Below the pieces are notes generated by a model that was given only the letters and a program-made list of their open reading frames with translations, was not told the origin of the DNA and did not search any database. Shown here piece by piece: positions 49,414 through 56,159 of a DNA stretch of 64,000 bases; the stretch's first letter is position 1, and each line of letters opens with the position of its first letter. The stretch spans positions 1 to 64,000 of the forward strand of contig JAJEGN010000018.1 in assembly GCA_022819855.1 (NCBI GenBank), written 5' to 3'. The stretch is from Gammaproteobacteria bacterium. GTDB taxonomy: Bacteria > Pseudomonadota > Gammaproteobacteria > Steroidobacterales > Rariloculaceae. The position numbers and the translations under genes are program-made.

Positions 49414-50289
49414 ATGCTGAGTCCATACCGAATCCGATCCGCGATGTTGCGCATGGATCGACGCCAATCAAGTTTCGTTTGCTCCTGTGCCGTCGTGCTC
49501 GGCGCGTTGCTGCTTTCGGCGCCTGCCCTGGCCCAGTGGATCGGCTATCCGACTGCCGACGTACCCCGAAGGGCCGACGGCTCGGTGGACATGACGGCTC
49601 CGGCGCCGCGCATGCCGGACGGCAGGCCCGATTTATCCGGTATCTGGATTTCCGACAACACGCCAGAGGGCGAGGAATCGCCCAGTGACGGGTTCAACCT
49701 GGGATCTTCCCGGTTCATGGCGGATATGGGCGCTGACATGCCGGACGGCTTGCCCTACCAGGATTGGCAATTGCCCATCGTCGCCGAACGTACCGCCAAC
49801 AAGGCGATCGACGATCCTCACATTCGCTGCCTGCCCGACAACTATATTCGCGCCTACGGCTTGCCGCATTTGCTCAAGTTCGTGCACACGCCGGACCTTC
49901 TCGTCGTGCTCAACGAGATGAACGCAGGCTACCGGCAGGTATTTGTCGACGGGCGGGATTTGCCCGACGACCCGACGCCATCCTGGCAGGGATATTCATC
50001 CGCGCAATGGTCGGGCGATACCCTCGTGATCGACACGATCGGTATTCGGGACGATACCTGGATCGACTGGAACGGAAGCGCGGTGACCGAAACGGCGAGG
50101 GTCCGGGAGGAGATCAGCCGCCCGGATTTCGGCCACCTCGATATTACCATTACCGTCGACGATCCAAGGGCTTACACCGAACCCTGGTCGGTCACGATGA
50201 GGCAAAGAATCGTCATCGACGCGGAATTGATCGATGAAATTTGCCTGGAAAACGAGCAGTTCGTCGAACGCATGGGATTGCCGTTCTAG
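49414..50289 (+). CDS. exported protein of unknown function, homologous to the C-terminal part of the DUF6152 fusion
   Basis: The 291-residue protein has a signal peptide (AVVLGALLLSAPALA, cleavage before QW). A Pro-rich stretch then leads to a beta-rich domain that aligns with the C-terminal domain of the fusion protein at 9047. Shared segments are DPxxxxCLP, a strand ending VFVDG, WSGDTLVIDT and a second Cys near the end (DEICLEN). The two Cys probably pair. I do not know a named domain for it. It begins 175 bases from the divergent NHL gene and is followed at 60 bases by a separate DUF6152 gene on the same strand, the same partner found fused at 9047. Confidence 0.8.
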   Translation: MLSPYRIRSAMLRMDRRQSSFVCSCAVVLGALLLSAPALAQWIGYPTADVPRRADGSVDMTAPAPRMPDGRPDLSGIWISDNTPEGEESPSDGFNLGSSRFMADMGADMPDGLPYQDWQLPIVAERTANKAIDDPHIRCLPDNYIRAYGLPHLLKFVHTPDLLVVLNEMNAGYRQVFVDGRDLPDDPTPSWQGYSSAQWSGDTLVIDTIGIRDDTWIDWNGSAVTETARVREEISRPDFGHLDITITVDDPRAYTEPWSVTMRQRIVIDAELIDEICLENEQFVERMGLPF

Positions 50290-50349
50290 TCGCGAACCGA
50301 CGACTCGAAAGATTTGCGCCGTGAACAGGATATATTTCGGGGACGCCAA

Positions 50350-50769
50350 ATGAACACGACTTTCGCAGGATCGACCGTCCGCGCCGCAATCGTCACGTTT
50401 ACCGCGACCATGTCGGCGTCGGCGCCGCCCGCATACGCGCACCATTCCTTTCCCGCTCAATACGACGAATCGAACCCGATCGAACTGACCGGAACGGTTA
50501 CGAAGGTCGAATGGACCAACCCGCACATTTTCATCTACATCGACGTCGCGGATGAAGAAAGCGGTGAAATCCTGAACTGGGCGCTTGAACTGGGCGGTCC
50601 GAATTCGCTATTGCGCCTGGGCTGGAAACGCGATTCGCTGCAAGCCGGTGACGTCATTACCATCGACGGCGCGCTTGCACGAGACGGGAGCCCGCTCGTT
50701 GCAGCGGAAACCATCACATTGACCGCCACCGGCCAGAGAATGCTGGCCGGCTCCAGCCGCGGCCAATAG
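50350..50769 (+). CDS. DUF6152 family exported protein
   Basis: The 139-residue protein has a leader ending PAYA, so the mature protein would begin His31-His32-Ser-Phe. The family segments QYDESNP, LTGTVTKVEW and TNPHI (His59) follow. Its total length and pattern match the copy at 5547, and the DUF6152 half of the fusion at 9047. The start ATG has CGGGGA about 7 bases upstream. It is the second gene of a probable pair with the exported protein at 49414. A 9-bp inverted repeat after the stop may end the transcript. Confidence 0.86.
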   Translation: MNTTFAGSTVRAAIVTFTATMSASAPPAYAHHSFPAQYDESNPIELTGTVTKVEWTNPHIFIYIDVADEESGEILNWALELGGPNSLLRLGWKRDSLQAGDVITIDGALARDGSPLVAAETITLTATGQRMLAGSSRGQ

Positions 50770-50822
50770 GTATACGGCATCGGGTTCGATGAACTCGAAT
50801 CGACGGGCAGTGTAGCTGTCAG

Positions 50823-50847
50823 CGCCTGGCGGGTATGTCGCCAGGCG
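50823..50847. terminator. 9-bp inverted repeat between DUF6152 and H-NS-like genes
   Basis: CGCCTGGCG and CGCCAGGCG are perfect complements around a 7-base loop. The hairpin lies between two convergent genes, so it could act in both directions, but neither strand has a T-run after it. Confidence 0.45.
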
Positions 50848-50866
50848 AGCGGAGATGTTCGAGCTC

Positions 50867-51289
50867 TCAGGAATCCTTGGCGATTTCCACGCTCTCCCGG
50901 GTTCCGCCCCCGGCGAAGTAATCGGCGAACACGAGCGGTGCGCGGCCGCGGCCGCTCCACAGATGCTCAACGCCGTCGACTTCCAGCCGGTATTTTGGCG
51001 CCACCTTGCGGCGCTTGCCAACCCGGCGCTTGGTCGTCCTGCGGCGCCGGCGTTTCGGCGCGGGTTGCCTGAGGTCGTCAAGGGAAAGACCGCTCTCGGC
51101 CAATAGTTGATTGATTTTTCTTATCTTATTTTGTTTTTCACGCTCGGCCTTTTCTTTCGCGCGTTTTTCCTGTGCTGCCAAAGCGATGTTCAAGGATTCG
51201 ATAAGCTTCTTTAACACGGAAACTTCGAGCTTGTTGGCGGCGGCCTTGGCTTTTACGCGTGACCTCGCAAGTTCTTCGAGCACTGACAT
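50867..51289 (-). CDS. H-NS family nucleoid-associated protein
   Basis: The 140-residue protein has an N-terminal helical oligomerisation region rich in Lys, Glu and Ala (about residues 1-65), a very basic linker (about 80-100, with KRRRRRT and KRRVGKRRKV), and a C-terminal DNA-binding segment. The last contains KYRLEVDGVEHLWSGRGRAP, close to the H-NS core motif (normally W-x-GRGRxP). It probably binds AT-rich DNA and silences foreign genes. The start follows a GAGGAG ribosome site. The linker is more basic than in typical H-NS. It is encoded next to the accessory genes but its own region is also AT-rich. Confidence 0.85.
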   Translation of the reverse strand: MSVLEELARSRVKAKAAANKLEVSVLKKLIESLNIALAAQEKRAKEKAEREKQNKIRKINQLLAESGLSLDDLRQPAPKRRRRRTTKRRVGKRRKVAPKYRLEVDGVEHLWSGRGRAPLVFADYFAGGGTRESVEIAKDS

Positions 51290-51332
51290 GATCGCTTATC
51301 TCCTCACTGTGGATTTTTTAGAGCATCGAAAA

Positions 51333-51362
51333 ATTATATTCGCCATATAAACAGGATTTCAA
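51333..51362 (-). promoter_or_regulatory. promoter of the H-NS-like gene
   Basis: On the minus strand TTGAAA and TATAAT are separated by 18 bases, in an AT-rich patch that stands out from the GC-rich surroundings. The -10 hexamer is a perfect match. The ATG at 51289 lies 44 bases downstream, with GAGGAG before it. Confidence 0.8.
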
Positions 51363-51387
51363 CATGAGAAAGTCGCGGCTTGCGCCT

Positions 51388-51822
51388 CTACGATTTGACT
51401 TTCCCCAGCACCATGAATGAAGTGGCGTCCTTCACGGACGTGAGTTCGAGGAGTTCCGACTCGAGAAACTGGCCGAAGGCCTCAAGATCGGCTGCCACCA
51501 CTTCAAGCATATAGTCGCTTGTTCCGGAGATCATGTGGCAGCTCTTGACCTGCGTCTGAGCGCTCACCCAATGGCGAAACTCCTGCCCGAGCTGCGGGTT
51601 CTGACGATCGACGGTCACCGCCACGAACGCCTTGACGCTGTAGCCCAGAGCCTTCTCGTTCAGACTCACCGTGAAGCCTTCGATCACACCCTTCTTCTGC
51701 AAGGCCTCGACGCGGCGTTGACAGGCGCTGGTCGACAGGTTGATCCGTTCTGCGAGTCTCACCCAACTCACGCGCCCGTTCGCTCGTAAGGCATCGAGAA
51801 TTGCTGCGTCGAACTTGTCCAT
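51388..51822 (-). CDS. Lrp/AsnC family transcriptional regulator
   Basis: The 144-residue protein has an N-terminal helix-turn-helix (LDALRANGRVSWVRLAERINLSTSACQRRVEAL) and a C-terminal ligand-binding RAM domain (FVAVTVDRQ, TSDYMLEVVA). Proteins of this family sense amino acids and control nearby genes. It is divergent from the VOC protein gene, and a palindrome in the gap is a candidate binding site. The target pathway may be aromatic amino-acid breakdown, but that is inference. Confidence 0.92.
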   Translation of the reverse strand: MDKFDAAILDALRANGRVSWVRLAERINLSTSACQRRVEALQKKGVIEGFTVSLNEKALGYSVKAFVAVTVDRQNPQLGQEFRHWVSAQTQVKSCHMISGTSDYMLEVVAADLEAFGQFLESELLELTSVKDATSFMVLGKVKS

Positions 51823-51867
51823 AGTGCAAGAATCCTGCGAAATAGATAGGAAAGTGTACTAAATCAT

Positions 51868-51882
51868 GTGAAAAGGTCACAA
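51868..51882. promoter_or_regulatory. candidate operator between the Lrp and VOC genes
   Basis: TGTGA and TCACA are perfect arms with a 5-base spacer, in the AT-rich 140-base gap of the divergent pair. This is the right sort of site for a dimeric regulator such as the adjacent Lrp/AsnC protein. A second near-palindrome, GTTGC ... GCAAC (about 51933-51946), lies closer to the VOC gene. Confidence 0.45.
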
Positions 51883-51962
51883 ATCACGCAGTATTTTGCA
51901 GTAACTTTGGGCGCACACAGGAGTAGACTGGTTGCATACGCAACAGCGGTGGGAGATTGGAC

Positions 51963-52592
51963 ATGTCATACCTGAAGAAAATCGACCATGTGACCTATGC
52001 CGTTGCCGCCGGAAACATCGAGAAATGGGCCTGGTTCCACATCGAAGTGGAAGGAGGCACGCTGATCAAGCGAATCGACGACGCAAGGCCGGGCGACCCC
52101 AATAGCAGCATGAAGATCTGGTGCATCGACTACGGCGACTTCGGAATCGCCCTTGTCGAAGGCATCGACAGGGCAGAGAAGTCGCAGGTGACCAGCTTCG
52201 TCGAGAAACATGGAGACCACTCCTGTCAGCACGTCGCCTACGATTGCCATGACCTCGACGACTTCGTCGGGCACATGAAGTCCATGGGCGGACACCCGCG
52301 CGGCGAGGTGCTTGTTCAGGACGATGGTTTCGGTGTGCTGCGGCAGATGTTCGCCAAGGGGTACGCCTCGGGGCACGCGGGCGAAGCAACTTTTCCCGAG
52401 TATTGTCAACGCCCGAGAAACGGCGAGGACAGGGACGACGTCGCGATCACGTTCTCGAAAAAGGCCGGTGGCGAATTCTATCGGCAGGTTCAGAACGCCA
52501 TCGGCAAGGGCGATACCCAGCCGTTCTTCGATTTCAGTCACATGCCCGACAACTGGCAGGTGCCCGACGAACAGCCCAGGGTTGCCGCCTAG
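51963..52592 (+). CDS. VOC family protein, 4-hydroxyphenylpyruvate dioxygenase-like
   Basis: The 209-residue protein has a glyoxalase/dioxygenase (VOC) beta-alpha-beta pattern, starting with KIDHVTYAV. Metal-ligand candidates are His in DHVTYAV and in SCQHVAYDC. The C-terminal half (YCQRPRNG onward) resembles the C-terminal region of 4-hydroxyphenylpyruvate dioxygenase, but the protein is much shorter. The substrate is therefore open. The ATG start is supported by GGGAG 7 bases upstream; a TTG lies two codons before. Divergent from the Lrp gene, it is probably controlled by it. Confidence 0.75.
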   Translation: MSYLKKIDHVTYAVAAGNIEKWAWFHIEVEGGTLIKRIDDARPGDPNSSMKIWCIDYGDFGIALVEGIDRAEKSQVTSFVEKHGDHSCQHVAYDCHDLDDFVGHMKSMGGHPRGEVLVQDDGFGVLRQMFAKGYASGHAGEATFPEYCQRPRNGEDRDDVAITFSKKAGGEFYRQVQNAIGKGDTQPFFDFSHMPDNWQVPDEQPRVAA

Positions 52593-52804
52593 CCTCATCC
52601 GGATCCTTCAGTGGAGGGGCAATCGCTCCTCCACGCGCGCCCCTGGACACCCTTGAGCGCACGACGGCTCGGTTGCTGAACTGACCCACATTCATTCTTT
52701 TCACTGTCGGTCGAGCGCTCGCTGGCGCGTACTTCGCGCTCCGCCGACGTGTGCATAATGCACACACGCACATACTCGCAGTGGCATTCCCGGGAGGCGG
52801 GGCA

Positions 52805-53743
52805 ATGAAGAAACTCTTTCTGACCATCGCGTTGCTCGCGGCGCTCGTTTGCGTCCGTTCAGTGGCGCAGACGGCATCCGACGCCGCGCCGCGCATCAAT
52901 CGCGCCATCGAGCTGCTCGAGGCGGGGCAGCCGATCTATTACACGCAGGTCGCCGAAGCAGGTTATGAGGACGGCGTTCGCTTGTCCCGGACCGACGCCG
53001 ACTACATCACCTACGAGATGGAGCACGGCGCCTTCAACATGTCGGAACTGCGGGCCTTCATGCAGGGTCTCGTCGACGGTGGTCCGACGCCGACCGGACA
53101 CCGAATCCCAACCGTCATCGCCACATTGCCCGTGACGGGACTCGACGAGGCCACCATGCGCGCCAACGCCTGGCTCGTGCAGCAGGTCCTCGCGGCGGGA
53201 GTTCACGGAATCCTGCTCTGCCACGCGCGCGACCCGGAAGCCGCCCGAGCCATGATCGAGGCCAGCCGCTATCCCTTCGCACCGGAGGCGGACGGCCTCG
53301 ACCAGGGGTTCAGGGGCGCCGGCAGCCAGGGTTTTGCCGCGCGCATCTGGGGCGTCAGCGGGAACGAGTACCTGCGGCGGGCCGATCCCTGGCCGCTCAA
53401 CCCGGACGGAGAGCTCTTCTTCGGCGTAAAGATCGAGGACAGCTACGCGCTCGAAAACGCCGAACTGACGACCCAGGTCCCGGGGCTCGGGTTCGCCGAG
53501 TGGGGACCGTCCGACATGCAGTTGTGGCTGTACGGGATACCCGAACCCGGCGTCAACACGCAGGCCCAACCGGAGATGGCCGCGGCACGCGAGCGGATCT
53601 TCCAGGCCAGCCGCGATGCCGGGCTCTACTTCCTGAATAGCTGCAACGACTCGAACGTGGTCGAAATGATCGACGAGGGCGTCATGATCTGCACGGGCGG
53701 CGCCACGGTCGGGCGCGAGTACACCGGGCGGGAGATGCCGTGA
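52805..53743 (+). CDS. exported HpcH/HpaI-type aldolase
   Basis: The 312-residue protein has the HpcH/HpaI aldolase fold (PF03328). The family segments are YEMEHGAFNMSELRAFM, VHGILLCHARDPEAARAM, FFGVKIEDSYALENAE (catalytic or metal-binding Glu) and LGFAEWGPSDMQLWLYG. Unusually it has a cleavable signal peptide (KKLFLTIALLAALVCVRSVAQ), so it would act outside the cytoplasm. The ATG has GGGAGGCGGG upstream. It lies on the same strand as, and 212 bases after, the VOC gene. A periplasmic pyruvate-type aldolase is atypical; the substrate is unknown. Confidence 0.82.
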   Translation: MKKLFLTIALLAALVCVRSVAQTASDAAPRINRAIELLEAGQPIYYTQVAEAGYEDGVRLSRTDADYITYEMEHGAFNMSELRAFMQGLVDGGPTPTGHRIPTVIATLPVTGLDEATMRANAWLVQQVLAAGVHGILLCHARDPEAARAMIEASRYPFAPEADGLDQGFRGAGSQGFAARIWGVSGNEYLRRADPWPLNPDGELFFGVKIEDSYALENAELTTQVPGLGFAEWGPSDMQLWLYGIPEPGVNTQAQPEMAAARERIFQASRDAGLYFLNSCNDSNVVEMIDEGVMICTGGATVGREYTGREMP

Positions 53744-53759
53744 CGCGACTTGGCGGGAA

Positions 53760-53781
53760 GTGGCGCCGGCACACAGATTCG
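53760..53781 (+). repeat. partial direct copy of the tRNA-Thr 3' end
   Basis: This 22-base sequence matches the tRNA-Thr 3' end (54375-54396) at 19 positions, in the same orientation, 615 bases away. It lies just after the aldolase stop. It may be a worn attachment site. Confidence 0.5.
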
Positions 53782-53909
53782 TGTACATGGCAGACGTATT
53801 CGTCGCATCTCGGTCCGGTGGAAGCCATCCGATTCGACCGTTTCCGACACAAATGGGTAAAGCCCGAGTCGGTACGTTAGACTGGCCGGCGTGATCAGGG
53901 AGAAGCACG

Positions 53910-54071
53910 GTGTCCAGAGAATTGACCGCAATCGTCCTCAGTGCTGCCGTGCTGTTATCCGGCTGCGGGACCGTGGAATGGAAGCGCGAGTACGACGCGG
54001 CTCGGACCGCATGGAAAGAGCACCGATGCTTTCAGTACGACGATCTGTTTGACAGGCCGTCGTACGCTTAG
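53910..54071 (+). CDS. very small predicted lipoprotein
   Basis: Reading from GTG gives 53 residues: a hydrophobic leader (LTAIVLSAAVLLSGC) with a lipobox cysteine at position 19, then a short mature part (Tyr, Asp and Arg-rich) ending SYA. AGGGAGA lies about 10 bases before the GTG. The codons after the leader have normal bias. I do not recognise it. Small lipoproteins of the entericidin type have a similar layout. It lies between the partial tRNA copy and the tRNA. Confidence 0.55.
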   Translation: MSRELTAIVLSAAVLLSGCGTVEWKREYDAARTAWKEHRCFQYDDLFDRPSYA

Positions 54072-54146
54072 CTTCCTGGTCGCGAGTCCGTTCCGTTTCC
54101 GATTGACCAAACGGCGAATACCAATTCCTGATCCGAGGAAGACGTA

Positions 54147-54251
54147 ATGATGCGGAGACCGCAATCCATACTCTGGCTGCTCCTGCTGGTCTTCCTCGGG
54201 CTGATGGCGATGATCGCGTTTCTCGCTCTCGTGGCGCCTGCCGTTATTTAG
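54147..54251 (+). CDS. very small membrane peptide
   Basis: Reading from ATG gives 34 residues: a basic start (MMRRPQ), then one long hydrophobic stretch (ILWLLLLVFLGLMAMIAFLALVA is read here in two pieces: ILWLLLLVFLG and LMAMIAFLALVA). GAGGAA is 7-10 bases upstream. It could be a single-span membrane peptide, but there is no independent support beyond the leader, the start context and its location after another small gene. Confidence 0.4.
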   Translation: MMRRPQSILWLLLLVFLGLMAMIAFLALVAPAVI

Positions 54252-54375
54252 CGCGATTCTCGAATGGGGCCGCACTGCTGCGCCATGCCCCATCACACCG
54301 TACACCAATGATCCTGCCGATGTGCTGAGACGGCGCTCACCACGATTCAAGCACTCTCGTAAGTTGTTGAATATG

Positions 54376-54451
54376 TGGTGCCGGCACACGGACTCGAACC
54401 GCGGACCTGAGGTTTACAAAACCCCTGCTCTACCAACTGAGCTATGCCGGC
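54376..54451 (-). tRNA. tRNA-Thr(UGU)
   Basis: The 76-base tRNA on the minus strand folds normally. The acceptor stem is GCCGGCA with TGCCGGC, the D arm is AGCTCA-GTTGGTAGAGC-like, and the anticodon stem GGGGT pairs with ACCTC around the loop TTTGTAA, giving anticodon TGT. The T arm has the standard GGTTCGAGTCC segment, and CCA is encoded. The anticodon reads the threonine codon ACA. In many gammaproteobacteria this tRNA stands downstream of birA-coaX and is followed by tRNA-Tyr, tRNA-Gly, another tRNA-Thr and tufB. Those genes are not here. Confidence 0.97.
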
Positions 54452-54461
54452 ACGGGCGGCC

Positions 54462-54490
54462 ATTATAGCGGCGGCCGCTGCCACATTTCG
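54462..54490 (-). promoter_or_regulatory. tRNA-Thr promoter
   Basis: The -10 sequence TATAAT (perfect, minus strand) lies 10 bases before the tRNA 5' end. The -35 match at the expected distance (CGAAAT) is poor. The surrounding 54452-54827 gap has no protein gene. Confidence 0.5.
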
Positions 54491-54715
54491 CCGCTATTGA
54501 GCCTGCGCCTCGCCAGATTCCGGCGCGACAATGCGAGCCATGGACGGCCGCGCATGCAATGGTTCTAGACGCGGTCGGAGAGTTGGGACGCCCCGCGCTA
54601 CGGACCTCAACGCCCTGGCGAGGGGAGCCGTGTGCGGCCGGTTGCGAATCGGTTCTCGAAACGGCATCTCACTACAGGAGCTTTCCCCCGGGCTCGCGTG
54701 ACTTGCCGATCCATG

Positions 54716-54753
54716 GAGGCGCCCGTGCGACACGGGCGCCTCGTCTTTTCTTG
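54716..54753 (+). terminator. strong intrinsic terminator with no assigned gene
   Basis: GAGGCGCCCGTG and CACGGGCGCCTC pair perfectly over 12 bases around CGA. GTCTTTTCTT follows on the plus strand. The orientation is plus, but both flanking genes (the SPOR gene and tRNA-Thr) are on the minus strand. The transcript it ends is unknown; a small RNA starting within 54500-54715 is possible. Confidence 0.8.
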
Positions 54754-54827
54754 CGGTCGCGAACGTGCCGATCACTCGGCCCGGACGCCGTGCGTCTGCT
54801 GCCATCAGCGACGTATGGCAGTGATGG

Positions 54828-55394
54828 TCACTCCGTCGCGGTATCGCAAGCCCGCAGCGTTAGGCTCATGACAGGTGGCGGGGTATCCGCAGTGTCCTCG
54901 CCCGGAGGCGATACCAGTCCCGGCCCGAGTGGCTGCGGCAGTCCCGCCTCCGGCATCTCGCTCAGGTCCATCACGATGTCGATCCAGAAGGGCGCGTCCG
55001 GCTCCGCCGAGTCTGCCGGCTCTGCGTTGGCCGCGTCGGCTTCCGCATCCGCGGGATTTGCCGGCTCCGCGCTTGCCACGTCTGCGTCCACGGGCTCCGC
55101 CGGCAGCTCCAGTTCCGCCAGTTCTGCCGGCTCCGCAACGGCCGCGTCCAATCCAAGCGCGCGCAGACTGGCAACGGCAGCATCCGCCTGCGAACGCTCC
55201 GCGAACGTACCGATGCTGATGCAGGTCTCCGCGATCGCGTCATCGCCGGTGGCTTCGTCGAGTTCGTCGATGAGCGTGATCGTCGGGGCATCCGACACGG
55301 CACGGCTGACCGGAACATTCGTTTCGGCGAACCAGAAGTGCCATGCCGCGAACGCGAGATTCGCGAGCACGAGCATCAGGAAAAGATTGCGCAT
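54828..55394 (-). CDS. SPOR-domain-like membrane protein
   Basis: The 188-residue protein has an N-terminal membrane segment (LFLMLVLANLAFAAWHFWF) and a segment resembling a SPOR repeat (CISIGTFAERSQADAAVASLRALGLDAAV). After that comes an Ala/Glu/Pro/Asp-rich low-complexity stretch and a short C-terminal part. The SPOR domain would normally bind denuded peptidoglycan, but only part of one is seen. It lies 6 bases after coaX, as in related bacteria, so it belongs to the same operon. Confidence 0.75.
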   Translation of the reverse strand: MRNLFLMLVLANLAFAAWHFWFAETNVPVSRAVSDAPTITLIDELDEATGDDAIAETCISIGTFAERSQADAAVASLRALGLDAAVAEPAELAELELPAEPVDADVASAEPANPADAEADAANAEPADSAEPDAPFWIDIVMDLSEMPEAGLPQPLGPGLVSPPGEDTADTPPPVMSLTLRACDTATE

Positions 55395-55400
55395 GGCTCC

Positions 55401-56159
55401 CTATCCTCCGTGGCCGGCCATGAAGGCCAGACCCTCAAGGACGAGATCGGGCCTGAGCTCCGCTTTCGTTTCGAGCCATGCCCGAACCGGTGCGGCGTCG
55501 CCGCCCGTCAGGAGCACCATCGGCGCCGCGCCAAGTTCGGCCGAGACGGCGGTGACCGCGGCGTCGAGCGCCGCTGCGAGGCCGAGCATCGCGCCGTGTC
55601 CGACGGCGGCGTCCGTTTCCGTTCCCAGCAGTTCGAGCCCTTGCGGCCTCGCGGGCGCCGCGGCAGTCGCGCCGATCTGCTCCGTGCCGCGATCGAGCGC
55701 GGCCGCGATGATTCGCGGCCCGGCGAATATGAGTCCGCCGAGGTGCCGGCCGGCGGGATCGACCGCGTCGAACGTCACGGCCGTGCCGGCGTCGATGACG
55801 CAGACCGCTCCGCCGGCGAGCCTGTAGGCGGCGATCATGGCAACCCAGCGGTCGACTCCGAGTTGAGCGGGATCGGCGTAGCTGCAGCGGACTCCGAATC
55901 CCTCGGCCGCCGTCGCGACGTACCGCGGCTTCACCGCGTATCGATCATTGAGCCTCTCGGCGAGTTCGGAAGCCGCGGCCTCACCCATGACGTTGGAGAC
56001 GAGCACGTCATCCACGGTCTCGGGCGACGCCGAGAAGAGCGAGTCCATGGCACTGTCCATCGATTCGATGTGCAGCGCGTTGCCGGTGGCGCCGAGTTCG
56101 CCCGATCGCGCGCTGCCCCACTTGATCCGGGTGTTGCCGATGTCGATGACCAACGTCAT
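55401..56159 (-). CDS. coaX: type III pantothenate kinase
   Basis: CoaX does the first step of coenzyme A synthesis. The 252-residue protein has the ASKHA-like segments VIDIGNTRIKWG, GVDRWVAMIAAY and CVIDAGTAVTFDAVD. The catalytic Asp lies in GVDRW. Start ATG overlaps the birA stop by four bases (ATGA), so the two are translationally coupled. Type III enzymes are insensitive to CoA feedback and need a monovalent cation. Confidence 0.96.
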   Translation of the reverse strand: MTLVIDIGNTRIKWGSARSGELGATGNALHIESMDSAMDSLFSASPETVDDVLVSNVMGEAAASELAERLNDRYAVKPRYVATAAEGFGVRCSYADPAQLGVDRWVAMIAAYRLAGGAVCVIDAGTAVTFDAVDPAGRHLGGLIFAGPRIIAAALDRGTEQIGATAAAPARPQGLELLGTETDAAVGHGAMLGLAAALDAAVTAVSAELGAAPMVLLTGGDAAPVRAWLETKAELRPDLVLEGLAFMAGHGG

